Shown here in pieces: positions 34,081 through 46,260 of a stretch of DNA of 64,000 nucleotides. The stretch is from the NCBI GenBank assembly GCA_022606425.2, contig JAHDVF020000883.1, positions 2,046,001-2,110,000 of the forward strand. Direction: 5' to 3'. The position numbers and the translations under genes were made by a program. Positions within the stretch are counted from its first letter, which is position 1, and each line of letters begins with the position of its first letter. The notes beneath the pieces are model-generated. The model did not search any database. It worked only from the letters and a program-made list of their open reading frames with translations, and was not told the DNA's origin. Origin of the DNA: Lepidostoma basale. Lineage: Eukaryota; Arthropoda; Insecta; Trichoptera; Lepidostomatidae.

Positions 34081-34254
34081 TTAATTTATTTATTATTTTA
34101 TTAACTCTGCTAAAAATAATTTATAAAGATTTTTTTAGTTTTAGTTTTATTTATATAAAATGCTTTCTAATATAATATTATGATTTGAATATATAATTTT
34201 GGATAAATCTATAGTTAGACAAAATATTTCTTTTTAATGTACTTATATTAACAC

Positions 34255-34437
34255 AAATAAATCAAATATTGAATGTCGGCCATGTGAGGAGTCAGAGAAA
34301 TCGACGCGCGTGCATGACACGATGTATGAATGTTGAGGAAGCAAGAGAAATATGTCAGGAAAGAAAAGTGTGGCAGTCCATTCTTTCTGCCTGCCCCTTT
34401 GGGAGACGGCGTGATGGTTAGTTAGTTAGTTAGTTAG
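34255..34437 (+). mobile_element. LINE family C 3' end with perfect target duplication
   Basis: Reads NVGHVRSQRNRRACM-type then MNVEEAREICQERKVWQSIL and ends in GGTTAGTTAGTTAGTTAG. It is flanked by an 11-bp duplication TATATTAACAC at 34244-34254 and 34438-34448. Confidence 0.88.
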
Positions 34438-34448
34438 TATATTAACAC

Positions 34449-35640
34449 TTTTTAAAGACCAAAGATTAAAATTGACGGTATCAGAATTTTCTATAAAATC
34501 CCCAATGTTAGCAAAAAATAACTCATTATTATGTTAAAAAAAACTGAGTCATGTCTAGGATTGATCCTAAGTCCTCCAGATTATGAGCTAAGCATTCTGC
34601 ACCAAAAACCCAGCTATTTAAAAAAAAATCTTTTGGAAGTGACATATTCACATATTTAGGGCATTTGATAATGTCATCGTTCGAAAGTTTACCATTTTCT
34701 CAATATTTATAAAATACATATTTTTAATTTGAAAATCCAAATAATACGAGTATTTCAAAACAGCTCCCAAGCATATTGAATACACTGCGGTCTTATTTTA
34801 AGCCAAAATTCACACGAGGTTTTCTACGGGTATCATTTTCAAATCTGTCATATTGTATTGTCGGATTTTCTATACTTATTAAATATTCAATCACAAGTTT
34901 TCTCACTGAAACCCGAGGCCGGCGATACCTGCGGAAGATCAATAATGACAGATGGCGTTATTGGTGATTTGTTTTCACCGTTGATAAAAACTGTGGCGAA
35001 ATAAATTTCGTTCGGTTTTTATTTACGTATCGGTAATTGGAATTTATTACAGCGACATGTTTCCTGGAAAACATCCACATAGAAAGCAGCGCCACTAAGC
35101 GTTTCAAATTTTTCCATTTGGTTGAAAAATGCGATTCGTTATCAATGAAGCATTTGATAGAGTTCATTACACGCGCGAATGTAAGGGGACTCTTTAATTT
35201 CTTGTACAGCGTTCATAAAACGATGACAACGATTAGGATACGACTTTTTTAATGTTGAACGTGAGGAATTAACTTTGTTCACTTCTATGTCGTTGAGTAC
35301 GTACGCTATGGAATTTCATAATATATATTTATCTATCAAGACACTGCTTTTCAACTTATTTCAATTTGTTTATTTTGACACGTCTAGACTGCTAGTATTC
35401 CTCACTTGGAGTTTGGATATTGGACTGGTAGTCAACGGCACTTTGTAGTTTCGTGCATAACGATCTTGGGAATCCTCACTAGGAACCCTGTCAACGCGGT
35501 TTCTCCAGAATCGTCCTCTCTGTCTTTTCAATATCATCTCAATATGGTAGGTTCTACTAAACCTATATAAAGGGATAGTTTCCTTAGTAATGGATTATCC
35601 GCAATAGGTCCCAATGTTTTCATTTCTGGTATTCCAAGTT
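34449..35640. other. Non-coding; low-repeat patch at 34740-35480
   Basis: Two short overlapping frames (34776-34967 and 35037-35252) have no domain. A weak hammerhead-type remnant, CATTTGATAATGTCATCG, is at 34662-34679. Confidence 0.35.
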
Positions 35641-35642
35641 CT

Positions 35643-35965
35643 ATATTTATTCTTAGTGTAGGCCTTGAGGTTTGTTTCTTGAGAGGAATTAGCCTCCTGT
35701 GAGGTCGACTCTCAGCTGTCAATCCATCTCTTTGGTGGTGTACAGGGGTGATAGTCTACCTTGGGGTTGGCCGTGCAACACAATGAGAGAGGGCAAGTAT
35801 TAGAAGGATCCGTTCTTCTCACGTGTGCATTCCAGTATCTTCTCCTTTACCTCCCCCACCTAAAGACATCCTCGACCTTGCATATTTCCCTTATCCCAGA
35901 GTTCCTAATTCTATCGCGTGGTGTTTTGGCAGTTATTTTTCTGAGCGTCTTCATTTTTGACACTC
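35643..35965 (-). mobile_element. LINE family A fragment
   Basis: In sense-minus: MKTLRKITAKTPRDRIRNSG-like, IREICKVEDVFRWGR and PLKKQTSRPTLR. Antisense hallmarks are CATCCTCGACCTTGCATATT and CATCTCTTTGGTGG. Confidence 0.8.
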
Positions 35966-36049
35966 GGAGCGCGTTTTTTTGCGACGACTACATTCGATAC
36001 TATTTCATGTTTTGTATTAAAAACCTGATGAAAAGAAAAATTTAATTGT

Positions 36050-36190
36050 ACAATTTTTTTTAAATGCTTATGTCTGTGTCTTCGACCGGTTTCGGCAGCT
36101 TGATGCCATCGTCTGCATCGTCTCAAAAGATGGCAGCGAGCTGCCGAAACTGGTGAAAGACACAAACATTGGTAGATGTTAATTATACTC
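36050..36190. repeat. Fold-back repeat with paired hammerhead-like motifs
   Basis: The left arm has TCGACCGGTTTCGGCAGC (36082-36099) and the right arm AGCTGCCGAAACTGGTGAAA. The minus-strand motif (36084-36115) reads CAGACGA, U, GGCA-type stem, GCUGCC, GAAACCGGUC. The plus-strand copy has lost much of the CUGANGA box. Confidence 0.7.
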
Positions 36191-36199
36191 GTATACATT

Positions 36200-37215
36200 T
36201 TCAAAAGATTTTTTTCAAAAAAAAATTATCGTTATTTACAATGAACTTCTACCATACAAAAATTGTTATAATTTTGCTTACATACATTATCAAAAATATA
36301 TGTTTTAACGATAGAATATTTTTATTCATAGCTATTGTTAAAAAGTAATCAATATATTATTTATGGCTTTCAACATGTATTATAACCCCATGCATCGACA
36401 GAAAATTAATTAAATTCTTTCAGGTATGCGTGAGAAGCAACTACTTAGCACTAATCTAAAGTTTATTTCAACGGAACAAGTTTTTGAATACACATTATGG
36501 TAGCGAGCTTCTAGCCGTCAAAAGATTCAATAATATTTAAATCGCTCATTCATGAATAATAATCCCAAAGAGCATATAATCAGATGACTTATTATCTATT
36601 CTTCGTACTCCAACTACTGTTTAGTTCAGGAAATAGGCACTTAGTGGACCAGCCTCTCCTTGCGGGGCAGCGCCGGCAACGGGTAATGAGCTCGGCTTCC
36701 AATAATCGACTCGAGTAATTTCATTCAGCAGCGAAAAAAGTAAATGGTATATTCCCTGCCCTGCGCTTTCATCAATCAATCGATCGCTGTAACGAATAAC
36801 GGTGTAACTCAAATAAGCTTTAAATAACATTACAGGTCCTACACAGTTGGGTGGTCCGACCCCCACAACCGGCACAAAGTTAGTTCGGAACCAATTATTG
36901 GACGTCAATACAAAAGAACACATCGATACTCCCAATTCAAAGAAAGTTTTCTTTTTATGTCTTTTTCGTAAATAGATTTTTTTTACTTACCGACAAAGGC
37001 TTCTTAAAGTTTTTCGTTAGGAAGTTCGTTAGGAGCGCTGAATGACCTCACAATAAAGTCACGCAATAAACCCACAAGCTTACAAATTCTTTTTTTTTTC
37101 ATTTCTTTAAAGAATAATTCAGTTTACATCACTTTTGTTGAAAATAATTATGTATATATTTTTTATTTTATAATAATAAATCAATTTATTATTTATTATA
37201 AAAAAATCCTTTGTA
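36200..37215. other. Low-repeat block at 36380-37060
   Basis: No transposon recognised. The longest frame (minus strand, 36621-36935, 104 codons) has no known motif and no convincing splice sites. TCAATCAATCGATCGC at 36770-36785 resembles homeodomain-type sites, but that is weak evidence. Confidence 0.4.
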
Positions 37216-37220
37216 AAATG

Positions 37221-37348
37221 GACCCGCGAGGAGTCAAATAAATAGACGAGCAAGCATGACACGATGTATGAATGATCAGAGGAAATAACAGGGTGGCGAT
37301 CCTATCATTCTGCCTACCCCTTCGTGGAGACGACGTAATGGTTAGTTG
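37221..37348 (+). mobile_element. LINE family C fragment
   Basis: GGACCCGCGAGGAGTC, then CATGACACGATGTATGAATG, ATTCTGCCTACCCCTTCG and TAATGGTTAGTTGG. Degenerate. Confidence 0.75.
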
Positions 37349-37350
37349 GT

Positions 37351-40300
37351 AAGCAAATTTTATTCCACTTGAATTTTAGCTTCAAAGTTGTAATTATTAA
37401 GGATTTGTTTGTTCATTTATTTTTATTTTTATTGTTTACAATGAACTGCTTCCAAAAAAATTCAATTAACAACATTAATTATTTTATGGAATAAAAAAAA
37501 TTACTGTTGCCAATGTTTCATCATTAACTACTGAAAGTAAAATAGACCTGATGTACCTATCCAAAATACAACATAACACAATAGGATTGAAAAAACCCAT
37601 ACCGTTCATTTCGTCGGTGAAGAAAATACCGATATGTGCCTCCGTGGGGCTCGACGTAGTGACTGATGTTATGGATTCTATGAAATTTTATAATTAAAAT
37701 CTGAACGAAAGCACGCCTCGCGAGAAGTCTCGTTGCCCGCACAAAGGCGGGCCGACCCCGTTTCGATTATCGGCTATGACAATGCACTTTGGGCGAATGC
37801 CCATCTCCCATAACGCCCGTCCTATCGCCGAATCGCCCCTCGCCTTTATCGCCACTGCTGAGAATTCAAATTAAAAATCTCATAACCTTGACCAGAAGTA
37901 GTAATTAAAATAATCCCGTACGTTAGGTGAGAGATACCAGAACGTTCACAATAGTGATCGACCAATTAATGAAGGCAGATTTTATGGACGCCACAAGTAA
38001 CTGTCTCGATCGGTCTTGGGCGTCCGCGAATATAATATAACACAATAGGACTGTCGGGATTGTTATTCGACACTTCCACACTGCGAGCAATACTGTTAGT
38101 CGAGATTTGGCAGACACCGCCGTCCCTTTATGGACTATTTTATCTTTTAATACATTAAAATATCATTAATCACCAGCACAAAGCACGCACGCTGAATCGA
38201 ATCTGAAGCATTCATCATTTTTCTATTCATAGATGTAACTCGATACAGCTCTCAATCATTCTAACATTCGTACGTAAAATACTGATACCGACTCATGAAA
38301 GTGGGCCTCATATTATTTCTTCCGTGAAACCAAATATTAGAGGGCAGGAAGTCAACCGTGACAGGGCAAATATCGAATGTTTTATTTTGTTTGCTAAACA
38401 GATCTGAATTGTTGGAATATTTTTTGATAACATAACTGTTTGTGATTTCGAATAAGGAACCAATCATCACGTATTTGATGAGATCACATTGTCTCTATTG
38501 GATAATAATTGGACGATAACGAGTTATCAGTGCGTACTTAACATTCAGATGTGTTTTAAAATATTCCGCTGAGGTTTTCTATTACTGTTACCTTTATGTT
38601 ACATTTCGTAATCGTGTTTAATAGAGTGAGGATGGCAATGAGATTTGCTCCGTAAGCCCACAGATGATTGTGATCGGATGATTAATCAATATTTCTCACG
38701 GACATTTATCTCCAGCATGCAATGCCTACAGTAAGACTGCCCGAGATGCGATGCGAGATATGCGAGAGACTTTTAGCGATTCCTTCACAATTTGCATAGC
38801 GATTTTAAAATAAGCAGGCGCGCGTAGTTTATGCTCGGTGCTATCGGCGTCGGGGTATCTCTGCGATTTACAATACTCCCTCGTCGCAAATCTGTTAGAG
38901 TCTCGCTGAGAGCATTCAATATTACCCGCAGTCACAGGCAAAGTACAAAATGGTGTTACGGCGGGGGTAGACTCATTCCAGAGATGATGTTCCTTTCACA
39001 GTCGTGTCTCCATATTACCCAAGGGGCTCCGCGCGGGTTTGTTAGGGTGCGGAATAAACTTTAACGGATGCTCTGTTTCAGACAGAAAGAGCAATAACTT
39101 TGGGCATTGGGAGACCGCTGAATTATGAGGACAGTCCGCTGCGGACCGCGTGTGATTGCCGGTTTGGACTAACTATATGTGGAACTGTATTTCATATTAT
39201 TTTTGGTCTGTCAGCTCGGTTATGGCGAACAAGACGCTCGGAGCTAAGCGGTAAATAAATCCATTTTCATAAGCCTCGCTAACTTGTCACCCGGCGAATA
39301 ATGTAACAATGCAATTTGCATAAATATAACACGTAAAACCGTTAGCTGTGGTAAAAATATTAAGGTATTTTTATGTAAGAGTACCACACACGAATTTAAC
39401 CTTGAACCATTTATTATCTTACCATTATAATTACGCATGTTAAATTAAAATGTAGATAATAACCATCACTGATACCAGCTTTACGTTAGTACTTATCAGA
39501 GTGGATATTTATATATGAAGGAAATAAAATAATCCGCATTCTGACAGGCATATTTCCCTCAACCTCCCAAGCACTCGAAATCGAAGCGGTATATTCGTAT
39601 TGAAAGATATCGTTATCGAGCACGTCGACTTTGAACGGAATAATTCAGAGCGCACCATACGAACGGAGCGCGGGCTCATCGCAAAAAATATTGCTTCCAA
39701 CTGTCGCTTCGGGCCTGACGGGCATCTTCCTCTTGGTCCTTTTCGAAGTTGTCTCGGGCCGTGGATAATTCGTGGATCGGTTCTCGGTACCGAGGTAATT
39801 GGCGCTGGGTGTTTGGCTGGGGGCGTGCAATAATGTTCACACTCTCGGTAGGTAGGGTGAGACATTTTATTGCACACGTCATGAAAATGCTTCAAACCGA
39901 CCCATCAAACGGATAAAGCAGTGAACGCCTATTCCCTACTCGACTGCTGATTGAGTTCGCTCTGTGAGTAATTGCTGCAAATGTTTTCTCAATAAAACAT
40001 CCTTACATAGACTGCTCAAAGCTATGCTGGACCTACATGGGCAAATCAATTTTCTGTAAGAAGCAATGCAATAAAACAAACATACTATATGTAATATATT
40101 CGTTAACTTTTCCATAAGCATCTAAAAATTATTGAAACTTTGAGAATGTTTCCTATCTTAATCAGAAATCATTAAAAACCTTAATTATATTTTAAGAATA
40201 TGAAAAGTTTCTTAGGTTCAAGATCAGAGTGAATTATTTACGACAACAGCGCTAAACAAATCAGCCTTATTATTAGGGTAATATTTAATACTGAAGGATG

Positions 40301-40580
40301 ATAATTGTTTATTAGTTTACCGTCGATCAGTTAAAGTTTTTAAGAATCTAAGCAGATTCACACTTGGTATAAATTTTACCCAATGACACGTATAATTATT
40401 ATCAAAAGAATTTTTAGTTGCCCTCAATAACGCCTAGAACCAAGTCCGCGTATTTTGGATTATGGTTTAAGCATTCTCTTATCTTCTATTTAAAAAATAA
40501 ACATAACCGCTGATGGTTAAAAAATTATCATTCAATGAAGTGTACATACGAGTACATTATATTTTTACAATTAAATCATA
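37351..40580. other. Largest low-repeat block; candidate conserved non-coding cluster
   Basis: 37540-39900 contains no recognised transposon over about 2.3 kb, the longest such run here, and is relatively CpG-rich. A 128-codon minus-strand frame (39509-39895) overlaps a 77-codon plus-strand frame and two others, which points to low stop density rather than coding. ATAACACAATAGGA occurs twice (37571 and 38037). No zinc-finger or other domain was seen. Confidence 0.45.
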
Positions 40581-40583
40581 TTT

Positions 40584-40724
40584 TAACTAACTAACCAACT
40601 CACGCAGTCTCCCGATGGGGTCGGGAGAAAGAATGGACCACAACACTGTTTTATCCTGACATACTCGTACTTCTCTCGAATCCTCAACATGTAATCGACT
40701 CCTCACTTGGCCGACATTCAATGC
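40584..40724 (-). mobile_element. LINE family C fragment
   Basis: Antisense AACTAACTAACCAACTCACG, GTCGGGAGAAAGAATGGACC and TTCTCTCGAATCCTCAAC. It lacks part of the middle, with a deletion before the antisense of GHVRSE. Confidence 0.75.
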
Positions 40725-40729
40725 TTAAA

Positions 40730-40830
40730 ATTATAATTAATATGAATGAAAACGTCAGTTTTCTAGAAGTTTTATTATGTTTTATGGGAATGACATGTTT
40801 CGCCCTTCTAAGGTATTATAAAACACGTAG
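40730..40830. repeat. Single arm of a GATAAT fold-back
   Basis: TTAATATGAATGAAAACGTC, TTTTATGGGAATGACATGTT and TCGCCCTTCTAAGGTATTAT. The right arm was not found. It abuts the LINE fragment on its left. Confidence 0.65.
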
Positions 40831-41169
40831 TTGCAGCAGAATATGGTAATTAACGAAAATTGATGCGACTTTATACATTTTTAACAAATAATTATTTAGG
40901 TAGGTCCAGAAATATTGAAAAGTGTTTCTAGGAACTCGTTAAAAAAAATTATGAAAATCAAAAATAAGTTATTTGAGGTAGTACGAATTAAAGGGTTTCT
41001 AAGAAAAACATATTCTTACAAATTGATTACAAATTATTTTACATATATCAGGGTGACTAATGATTTTAAGTTTTATATAATATTATATATAAAATAAAAT
41101 CGCCATCTTACGTGCGTAGACTCAATCGTAGACGTGAAGAAGTGCGTAGACTATTAAAATTATAATATT

Positions 41170-41345
41170 TGTTTGATTAAATCATGCCATGTTTTCCTCG
41201 GTTTTCCACTATTTCGTGTTTCATTTACATTCATATTTCCATGTTTCGAAACTATCTTGATTACCCTTTTATTAATCAGTTTATAATACGTTCATTCCCA
41301 ATACATTCACTTAATACTATTTTTAAGTTTTATATTATTTTTCTT
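41170..41345 (-). mobile_element. LINE family C fragment, internal part only
   Basis: Antisense TTTGATTAAATCATGCCATG, TTTTCCTCGGTTTTCCAC and AATACGTTCATTCCCAATAC correspond to the GRPRKTW region and upstream. No 3' tail here; it may be the separated upstream half of the copy at 40584. Confidence 0.65.
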
Positions 41346-41660
41346 GAATTCTTAAGACGTTCTTAAAGCTAAGCTATCGAAATAATTACTATAGCCCAGC
41401 TATACGTATTCTTATACATTGTTACTAAGGCCATTTCCTCCGTGATCCTCCGCTGTGAGCAAGTGGGAGTCGAAGGGGAAAATAAACGAGAGGCAGAACT
41501 GATTTACATAGAACAACTGTGTAATTCCCTGGCATTAAGTCTTAATTATTTTCGATTCATCTCAGGTATGCCCAACAATAAAGCATTCGCAATAGATATA
41601 TTAATAATTAATTTAATTTGCTTATTTTGAACACGGCAGTAAATAACTCGACATAATTTT
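41346..41660. other. Short low-repeat stretch
   Basis: 41400-41600 is of mixed composition. The 62-codon frame at 41442 has no recognisable domain. Confidence 0.3.
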
Positions 41661-41664
41661 ACAA

Positions 41665-41835
41665 TCTTCTTCTTCTCGGCGTTAAATTGCGTTGTGATAT
41701 TTGGTCTCCTCCAGAACAGCCCTCCATGGGTATCTGTGCCTGGCTATCCCTCTGCATTCTCCAGGTCTTTATAATTTTCTCCGATCCTTGGTCCTTTTGT
41801 TTTTGCACGTCCTTGGAGATTATTGCATTCTACAA
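41665..41835 (-). mobile_element. LINE family G 3' end, second copy
   Basis: TCTTCTTCTTCTCGGCGTTA, TTTGGTCTCCTCCAGAACAG, CCCTCCATGGGTATCTGTGC and GGCTATCCCTCTGCATTC, parallel to 33971-34080. It extends further 5' than that copy. Confidence 0.65.
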
Positions 41836-42059
41836 TATTGTTATATTTTTATGATAATTTATATTTTAAGTAAGCCGTTTTGTAAAATCAATTACCCCAG
41901 GAGCGTACTAGGAAAAGTTTAACCGAACAGTGCAGTCTTTAGTAGTTTCTTAAATATAACCTTACTATCCTCATATTAAATACTACCATGATAACCCGCA
42001 ACGCTGTAAACACGATCGTAGGATATGACAGTGTAATGTGAAGATGGAGACCTTAACGA

Positions 42060-42430
42060 TATCCGTTACATCTGTCACGCCTCTCTCGATTCCTCCACAT
42101 TATTTATTTTTATTATACACAAATGAGACATTAAAAAACAATTTAACAAAATAAAAAATAATGTATCTCAGAAGGATTCCAAATATGTCGACGTCAGTGA
42201 GGCAGTACTCTTTCCAGAATTTGCAGTATATTTTTTATGAACACTGCCTCACTAACACTAAAATGTCCAAATCCGAGACGATTAGATTCCACGTCCGAAT
42301 CGCTCTTCCTACTGGCATCACCAAATACGAATTATTCTGAGTGACGGAGCAAAGAACGATTGATGTCGAAAATGATACCAATAAATATGGATGTGGCCAA
42401 GAATTCCAAAGAATATATCATAACCATCAG
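42060..42430 (-). mobile_element. LINE family J fragment beside a family C remnant
   Basis: 42069-42100 (CTGTCACGCCTCTCTCGATT, CCTCCACATT) is antisense family C. At 42101 a TTTATTTTTATTATAC tail begins a family J fragment whose segment GAGACGATTAGATTCCACG and CGCTCTTCCTACTGGCATC parallels 12645-12690. Both are decayed. Confidence 0.5.
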
Positions 42431-42561
42431 CGAAAATTTACTCAGTAATTTTAAAGTAATTTTAAATACATTTTTCTTGTTCCTGAATACAATCATTTGA
42501 AATAATAATTAAATAAAACGATGTTTTTTAACTACATCCACTTTTGTCTTTATTTCGATAG

Positions 42562-42597
42562 CAACCGGTTTCGCCAGGCTCGCTGGCATCGACAAAC
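42562..42597 (-). ncRNA. Hammerhead-like motif (left arm)
   Basis: Minus strand: UUGUCGA, U, GCCAG, CGAGC, CUGGC, GAAACCGGUU. Stem II is a perfect 5 bp and stem III is the palindrome ACCGGU, but core A6 reads U and C3 reads U. Confidence 0.5.
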
Positions 42598-42603
42598 ACC
42601 AGT

Positions 42604-42636
42604 CTGTAGATGCCAGCGAGCCTGGCGAAACCGGTC
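42604..42636 (+). ncRNA. Hammerhead-like motif (right arm)
   Basis: CUGUAGA, U, GCCAG, CGAGC, CUGGC, GAAACCGGUC. It has the same A6-to-U change as the partner and as the pair at 61216-61300. Confidence 0.5.
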
Positions 42637-42754
42637 GCTGTCGAAATAAAGACAAAAGTGGAAGCAGTTAAAAAACATCGTTTTATTTAATTATTATTTA
42701 AAATTAATTTCCATCAAGAGATTTCAGTAAAATCATTTGGCAATCATTTGAACT

Positions 42755-43410
42755 GATTTTCAATAACTTCCTTATTGTAAATTTTATTCCGAATGAATCA
42801 ATGTTTTCCACCAATGCAAAACGAACGTAAATTGTCACCGCTCCTGCTTCAGCGGTCCGTCAGGGTCTTTTCGAACAAAGCGCTTTTCGCCTTCGCAATA
42901 GAGCACACTCAACACAAATTCAAAATGAACAAACGTTTAAAAATACATCTGTTTCGCTTTTGCGGTAAACGGGCGGGGTTTAAGGGTAAGACATCTCTAC
43001 CGAGCCGGCGGGACGACCCTGCGCCGGCATCGCGTGACTGCCACGAGCTGATTGGGAAAAAGGAATCAGACGCCGCGGAAGCTGCGTGCGCTGGTGTAAT
43101 ATGAAATTATGTCTTATTTTAATGGCGGCGATTTCTCAAAAATGCCATCGATAAATGCAATCTGAATGAGACGCCTTCGACAATCTTGTGAGACTCATAT
43201 TTAAACTTGCTCATAAATTCTTTCTTGATTCCATACGGAGTAAGATGTGATGATGTTTTAAATTTAATATCATTTATCAGCACATAAGTAACAAATAGTA
43301 TACGAGATATATCGTATACATATCGAAGAAATATTCATTGAAATAAAGGTAACTATAATAAAGTATGAATACATTTAAATGAAATATTATTCATAAAGCA
43401 AAAACAAAAT
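42755..43410. other. Low-repeat block, 42780-43180
   Basis: Carries a 103-codon plus-strand frame (42793-43104; Met-Asn-Gln-Cys start) with local GC content well above its surroundings. I recognise no domain and see no clear splice site, so I do not call a gene. The remainder is AT-rich. Confidence 0.35.
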
Positions 43411-43414
43411 GGAT

Positions 43415-43495
43415 AGGGGGCGGTGGCGGGCTTTGGGAGAGGCCTACATTCAGCAGTGGATGACAGACGGCTGATTAGGACGATGATGAAAAATA
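43415..43495 (+). mobile_element. LINE (RTE-type) extreme C-terminus
   Basis: Translates as RALGEAYIQQWMTDG then a stop, the usual last residues of RTE-type ORFs related to family B. No AAG tail; AAAATAAAAA follows. Confidence 0.7.
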
Positions 43496-43498
43496 AAA

Positions 43499-43637
43499 AA
43501 ACTAACTAACCATCACGCCGTCTCACCGAAGGGGTAGGCAGAAAGAATGGACTGTCACACTTTTATTTCCTGACATATTTCTCTCGCTTTCTCAACATTC
43601 ATACATCGTGTCATGCACGCGCGTCGATTTCTCTGTT
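43499..43637 (-). mobile_element. LINE family C 3' fragment
   Basis: Antisense ACTAACTAACCATCACGCCG, AGAATGGACTGTCACACTTT and CATCGTGTCATGCACGCGCG. It lies tail to tail with the preceding LINE fragment. Confidence 0.82.
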
Positions 43638-43640
43638 GAT

Positions 43641-45980
43641 AATAAATAATAATAATAAATATTTACAATCAAAACCAAGATCTACAAATCTACAAAGAAA
43701 TTTTAATTAACGATGTTAACATTTTTGTTATTTCAATTTTTATTGAATGTTGATGAGAACGTCAATTTTATAAAAGTTTTAATATTTTATAAGTGACAGA
43801 TTTTGCCATATTAAGGCACAATCGTGAAATGTCGTAACAAGTTTCGAAGGAAGTATATTCATCATCGTTAAAACCATATAACACTTCACGATAACGAAGA
43901 AATTATATTCGAAACATGTCGTTTTTAAAACTTAAGTGTGCAAAAAAAACATTAAATATAATAGTAAAAAAATCGTTAATTTTAATTTACCAGTTAATTT
44001 TGATTGAACAAATTAAAATGTTTATTTAAAAACACATTATTTCAAGAGCAATTCAAATTATAATTTCCAACGCTGATCTTTATATTTCTTTTGCATCAAA
44101 ACAAACCCCAAAAAGTATACATACAAAAAAGTTTGATGAATGAATTTGATCCGTATCGAACGCAGTTCATTAAAGAGTATGCAGTATACAGCGGAGGAAG
44201 GGAAGGATTGGACGTTGATTAAAATTCCACTAGTAGCACTAGCGAAAAAAATACTTTATACTTTAAAAAAACTTTAATTGCATGGGGTAATATATCACGC
44301 CCGACCCGCCCACTCGCTACCACGCCATCTATCATCTGGAAGGGCTCCAGAAACTAACTCGAGATGAAATACCGATGCGCTCAGTAAAAAATGCTATTGT
44401 CGTTATATCAAACGTCATGTTTATAGTAGTTTTGCGGTCCGATTAAAAAACATAATCATTTTATTAACGTATTTCTAAATCTACATAATTTTTACAATGA
44501 AAAAAAAAAGCGATTAAAAATAATGTTTTTTTTTTAACGCTGGTTAACAAGGGGAAAAAAGTTTTATTTAAATTTCAAATATGATTTTTTCCAGTTTCTA
44601 TTATATTAACATAGATAAGTTATTTACTGTTTTGCATACTGTATAGAAAAGGGAGTTCATTATCATATACTTAATTTTGAGCGTAAATAAATTAATAGTT
44701 CCGACTGTTTTCAACAGCTTTCGTCAGTTTCGTCAGAAAAATAAGTGAAATAAAATAAAATAATTATTGAAATAGTCTATGATGTAATCCCCGTCATTGA
44801 TGGTGGTTGGGTTAGAAAAACTAAAAAAAATATAAAAATTTAAACGTATAGAAGATGCCTACAACCAGTGTCGAGATAGCTTACGAAAAATTATAAGGAA
44901 AAAAAGTTTTTGTGTATGTTTTATATTTAAAATACACTTCTACAAAGTACTTTCAATAACCAACATCAATACTTCGAACATTGATGTAGTTCTTCATATA
45001 AAGTATTTTATATTGATAAAATCGTCTATTTTATAAACATTATATTATATATCAAATGAAAAAGGTAAGTTTTGCCTTGCTATGATATTTAAAAATATTA
45101 TGCCATATAATAGGCAAAACCCTTGTTGTATTAAAACTTTGAGAAAATACATATAATATACGGTATTCAATAGGTAATCAAAACCATTTAAATTATTACT
45201 TAAAAGGATTTAAATATACTCGTGGCATAAAAAATCTTCTTAAGTAGATTTTCAATTATTTGTTTTGTTAATTGAATTCTTCAATTATTTGTTTTGTTAA
45301 TTGAATTGAAGACGATCATAAAATTTTGTTAAACTCGACCGTATTAAAAAAAGCAACAATAAATATTCAATATTAATGTATTTTTCCCGACATCATTCCG
45401 ATTGTATAAAATTTACTTCTAATATGTCAACTAAATAATTATGAAATGATATAAGTGTTTGATACTATTTAATGCTCGCAACATAAAACAAAAGCAAAAT
45501 AGTATACGAAAAAAAATTTAAAATGTGTATTCTTTTTTTAACCATTCAAAAATTTGTTTCACATCATAATCCTTGTATATTCGTTTGTTTGCAGGTGCCT
45601 ACCTATATAAACCTTTCGAGACCAATATGAAAACTTTCAAAAATAATAACCGCACATCGTTATTGATTGCTCTAGGTAGGTACCCGATGATACTGCACTA
45701 AAGGATCAATTCCCGGCTGGATTAATGCTTTTTTTTATTCTGTTCCTTCGGCCCGATAGCAAAACACGCCGCGTCCATTAACACGGGCCCGAGATAAGAG
45801 CGTTAGGTCTTTATTAGAAGATCTGTCTCGGCAGAGATATGGGGGAATACGGTAGCCGCAGACTCATTTAATCAGTGATTTCAAGTATCAACTGAAAATT
45901 TACATTTTATGGTAGTTAATAAAGTATCACATATACTTACGAATAAATTATTACATGGTTGTTCATAATTTAATACATTT
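43641..45980. other. Mostly AT-rich; degenerate hammerhead repeats
   Basis: Hammerhead-repeat remnants: TTCGAAACATGTCG at 43909-43922, a core-intact but stem-poor motif at 44703-44727 on the minus strand (CUGACGA, AAGCUGUU, GAAAACAGUC), and a loose inverted repeat at 45010-45130. A 26-nt sequence around CAATTATTTGTTTTGTTAAT is directly repeated at 45252 and 45282. 44150-44420 and 45580-45900 are low-repeat patches. No gene. Confidence 0.4.
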
Positions 45981-46055
45981 TTCATTGATTGTTTCTTGAA
46001 CAATGATGTAAAATTCCATATTAAATAATTAATATGAATGAAAACGTCTGTATTA
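45981..46055. repeat. Terminal arm of a GATAAT fold-back
   Basis: TTGTTTCTTGAACAATGATG, AAAATTCCATATTAAATAAT and TAATATGAATGAAAACGTCT, then it stops abruptly where LINE-related sequence begins. Confidence 0.65.
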
Positions 46056-46079
46056 TTTTTGTATTGCAGATATAATGGT

Positions 46080-46222
46080 TAATGGGGCCGCAGGAAGGAG
46101 TCGAAAAGTTTAGAAGAGGCATAACCTAGATGTTGTCTGCACAATACAGAGTGGCGTGGAAACAAATAGAGGAGGCCTTTGTCCAGGAGTAGACGGGAAT
46201 AATTTAAAGAAAAAGAAGAAGG
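46080..46222 (+). mobile_element. LINE family B 3' end
   Basis: GGAGGCCTTTGTCCAGGAGT encodes the EAFVQE-type C-terminus, followed by AAGAAAAAGAAGAAGGG. It matches 27060-27136 and the antisense copies at 11453 and 21979. Confidence 0.8.
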
Positions 46223-46260
46223 GAAATATTAATTGTGGTTACATTATTGTTAATGGATTA

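Larger units (their letters stand above)
42502..42740. mobile_element. Fold-back hammerhead element, family CCGGT, with 11-12 bp target duplication
   Basis: Near-perfect inverted arms: AAAACGATGTTTTTTAACTA, CATCCACTTTTGTCTTTATT on the left, mirrored by AAAGACAAAAGTGGAAGCAG and TTAAAAAACATCGTTTTATT on the right. Beyond the right arm the element continues with TTCCATCAAGAGATTTCAGT and AAAATCATTT to its end. It is flanked by CAATCATTTGAA at 42490-42501 and 42741-42752. The same arms and the same unpaired right end occur at 61154-61402. Confidence 0.88.

Noticed and set aside
36621..36935. 104-codon minus-strand frame
   Set aside because: No known motif or signal; sits in a candidate conserved non-coding block.
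39509..39895. 128-codon minus-strand frame, the longest outside repeats except the LINE frames
   Set aside because: Overlapped by three other open frames on both strands, no recognisable motif, no good acceptor/donor pair; better explained by a GC-richer, stop-poor non-coding block.
42793..43104. 103-codon plus-strand frame
   Set aside because: No domain and no splice context; local GC content lowers stop frequency.
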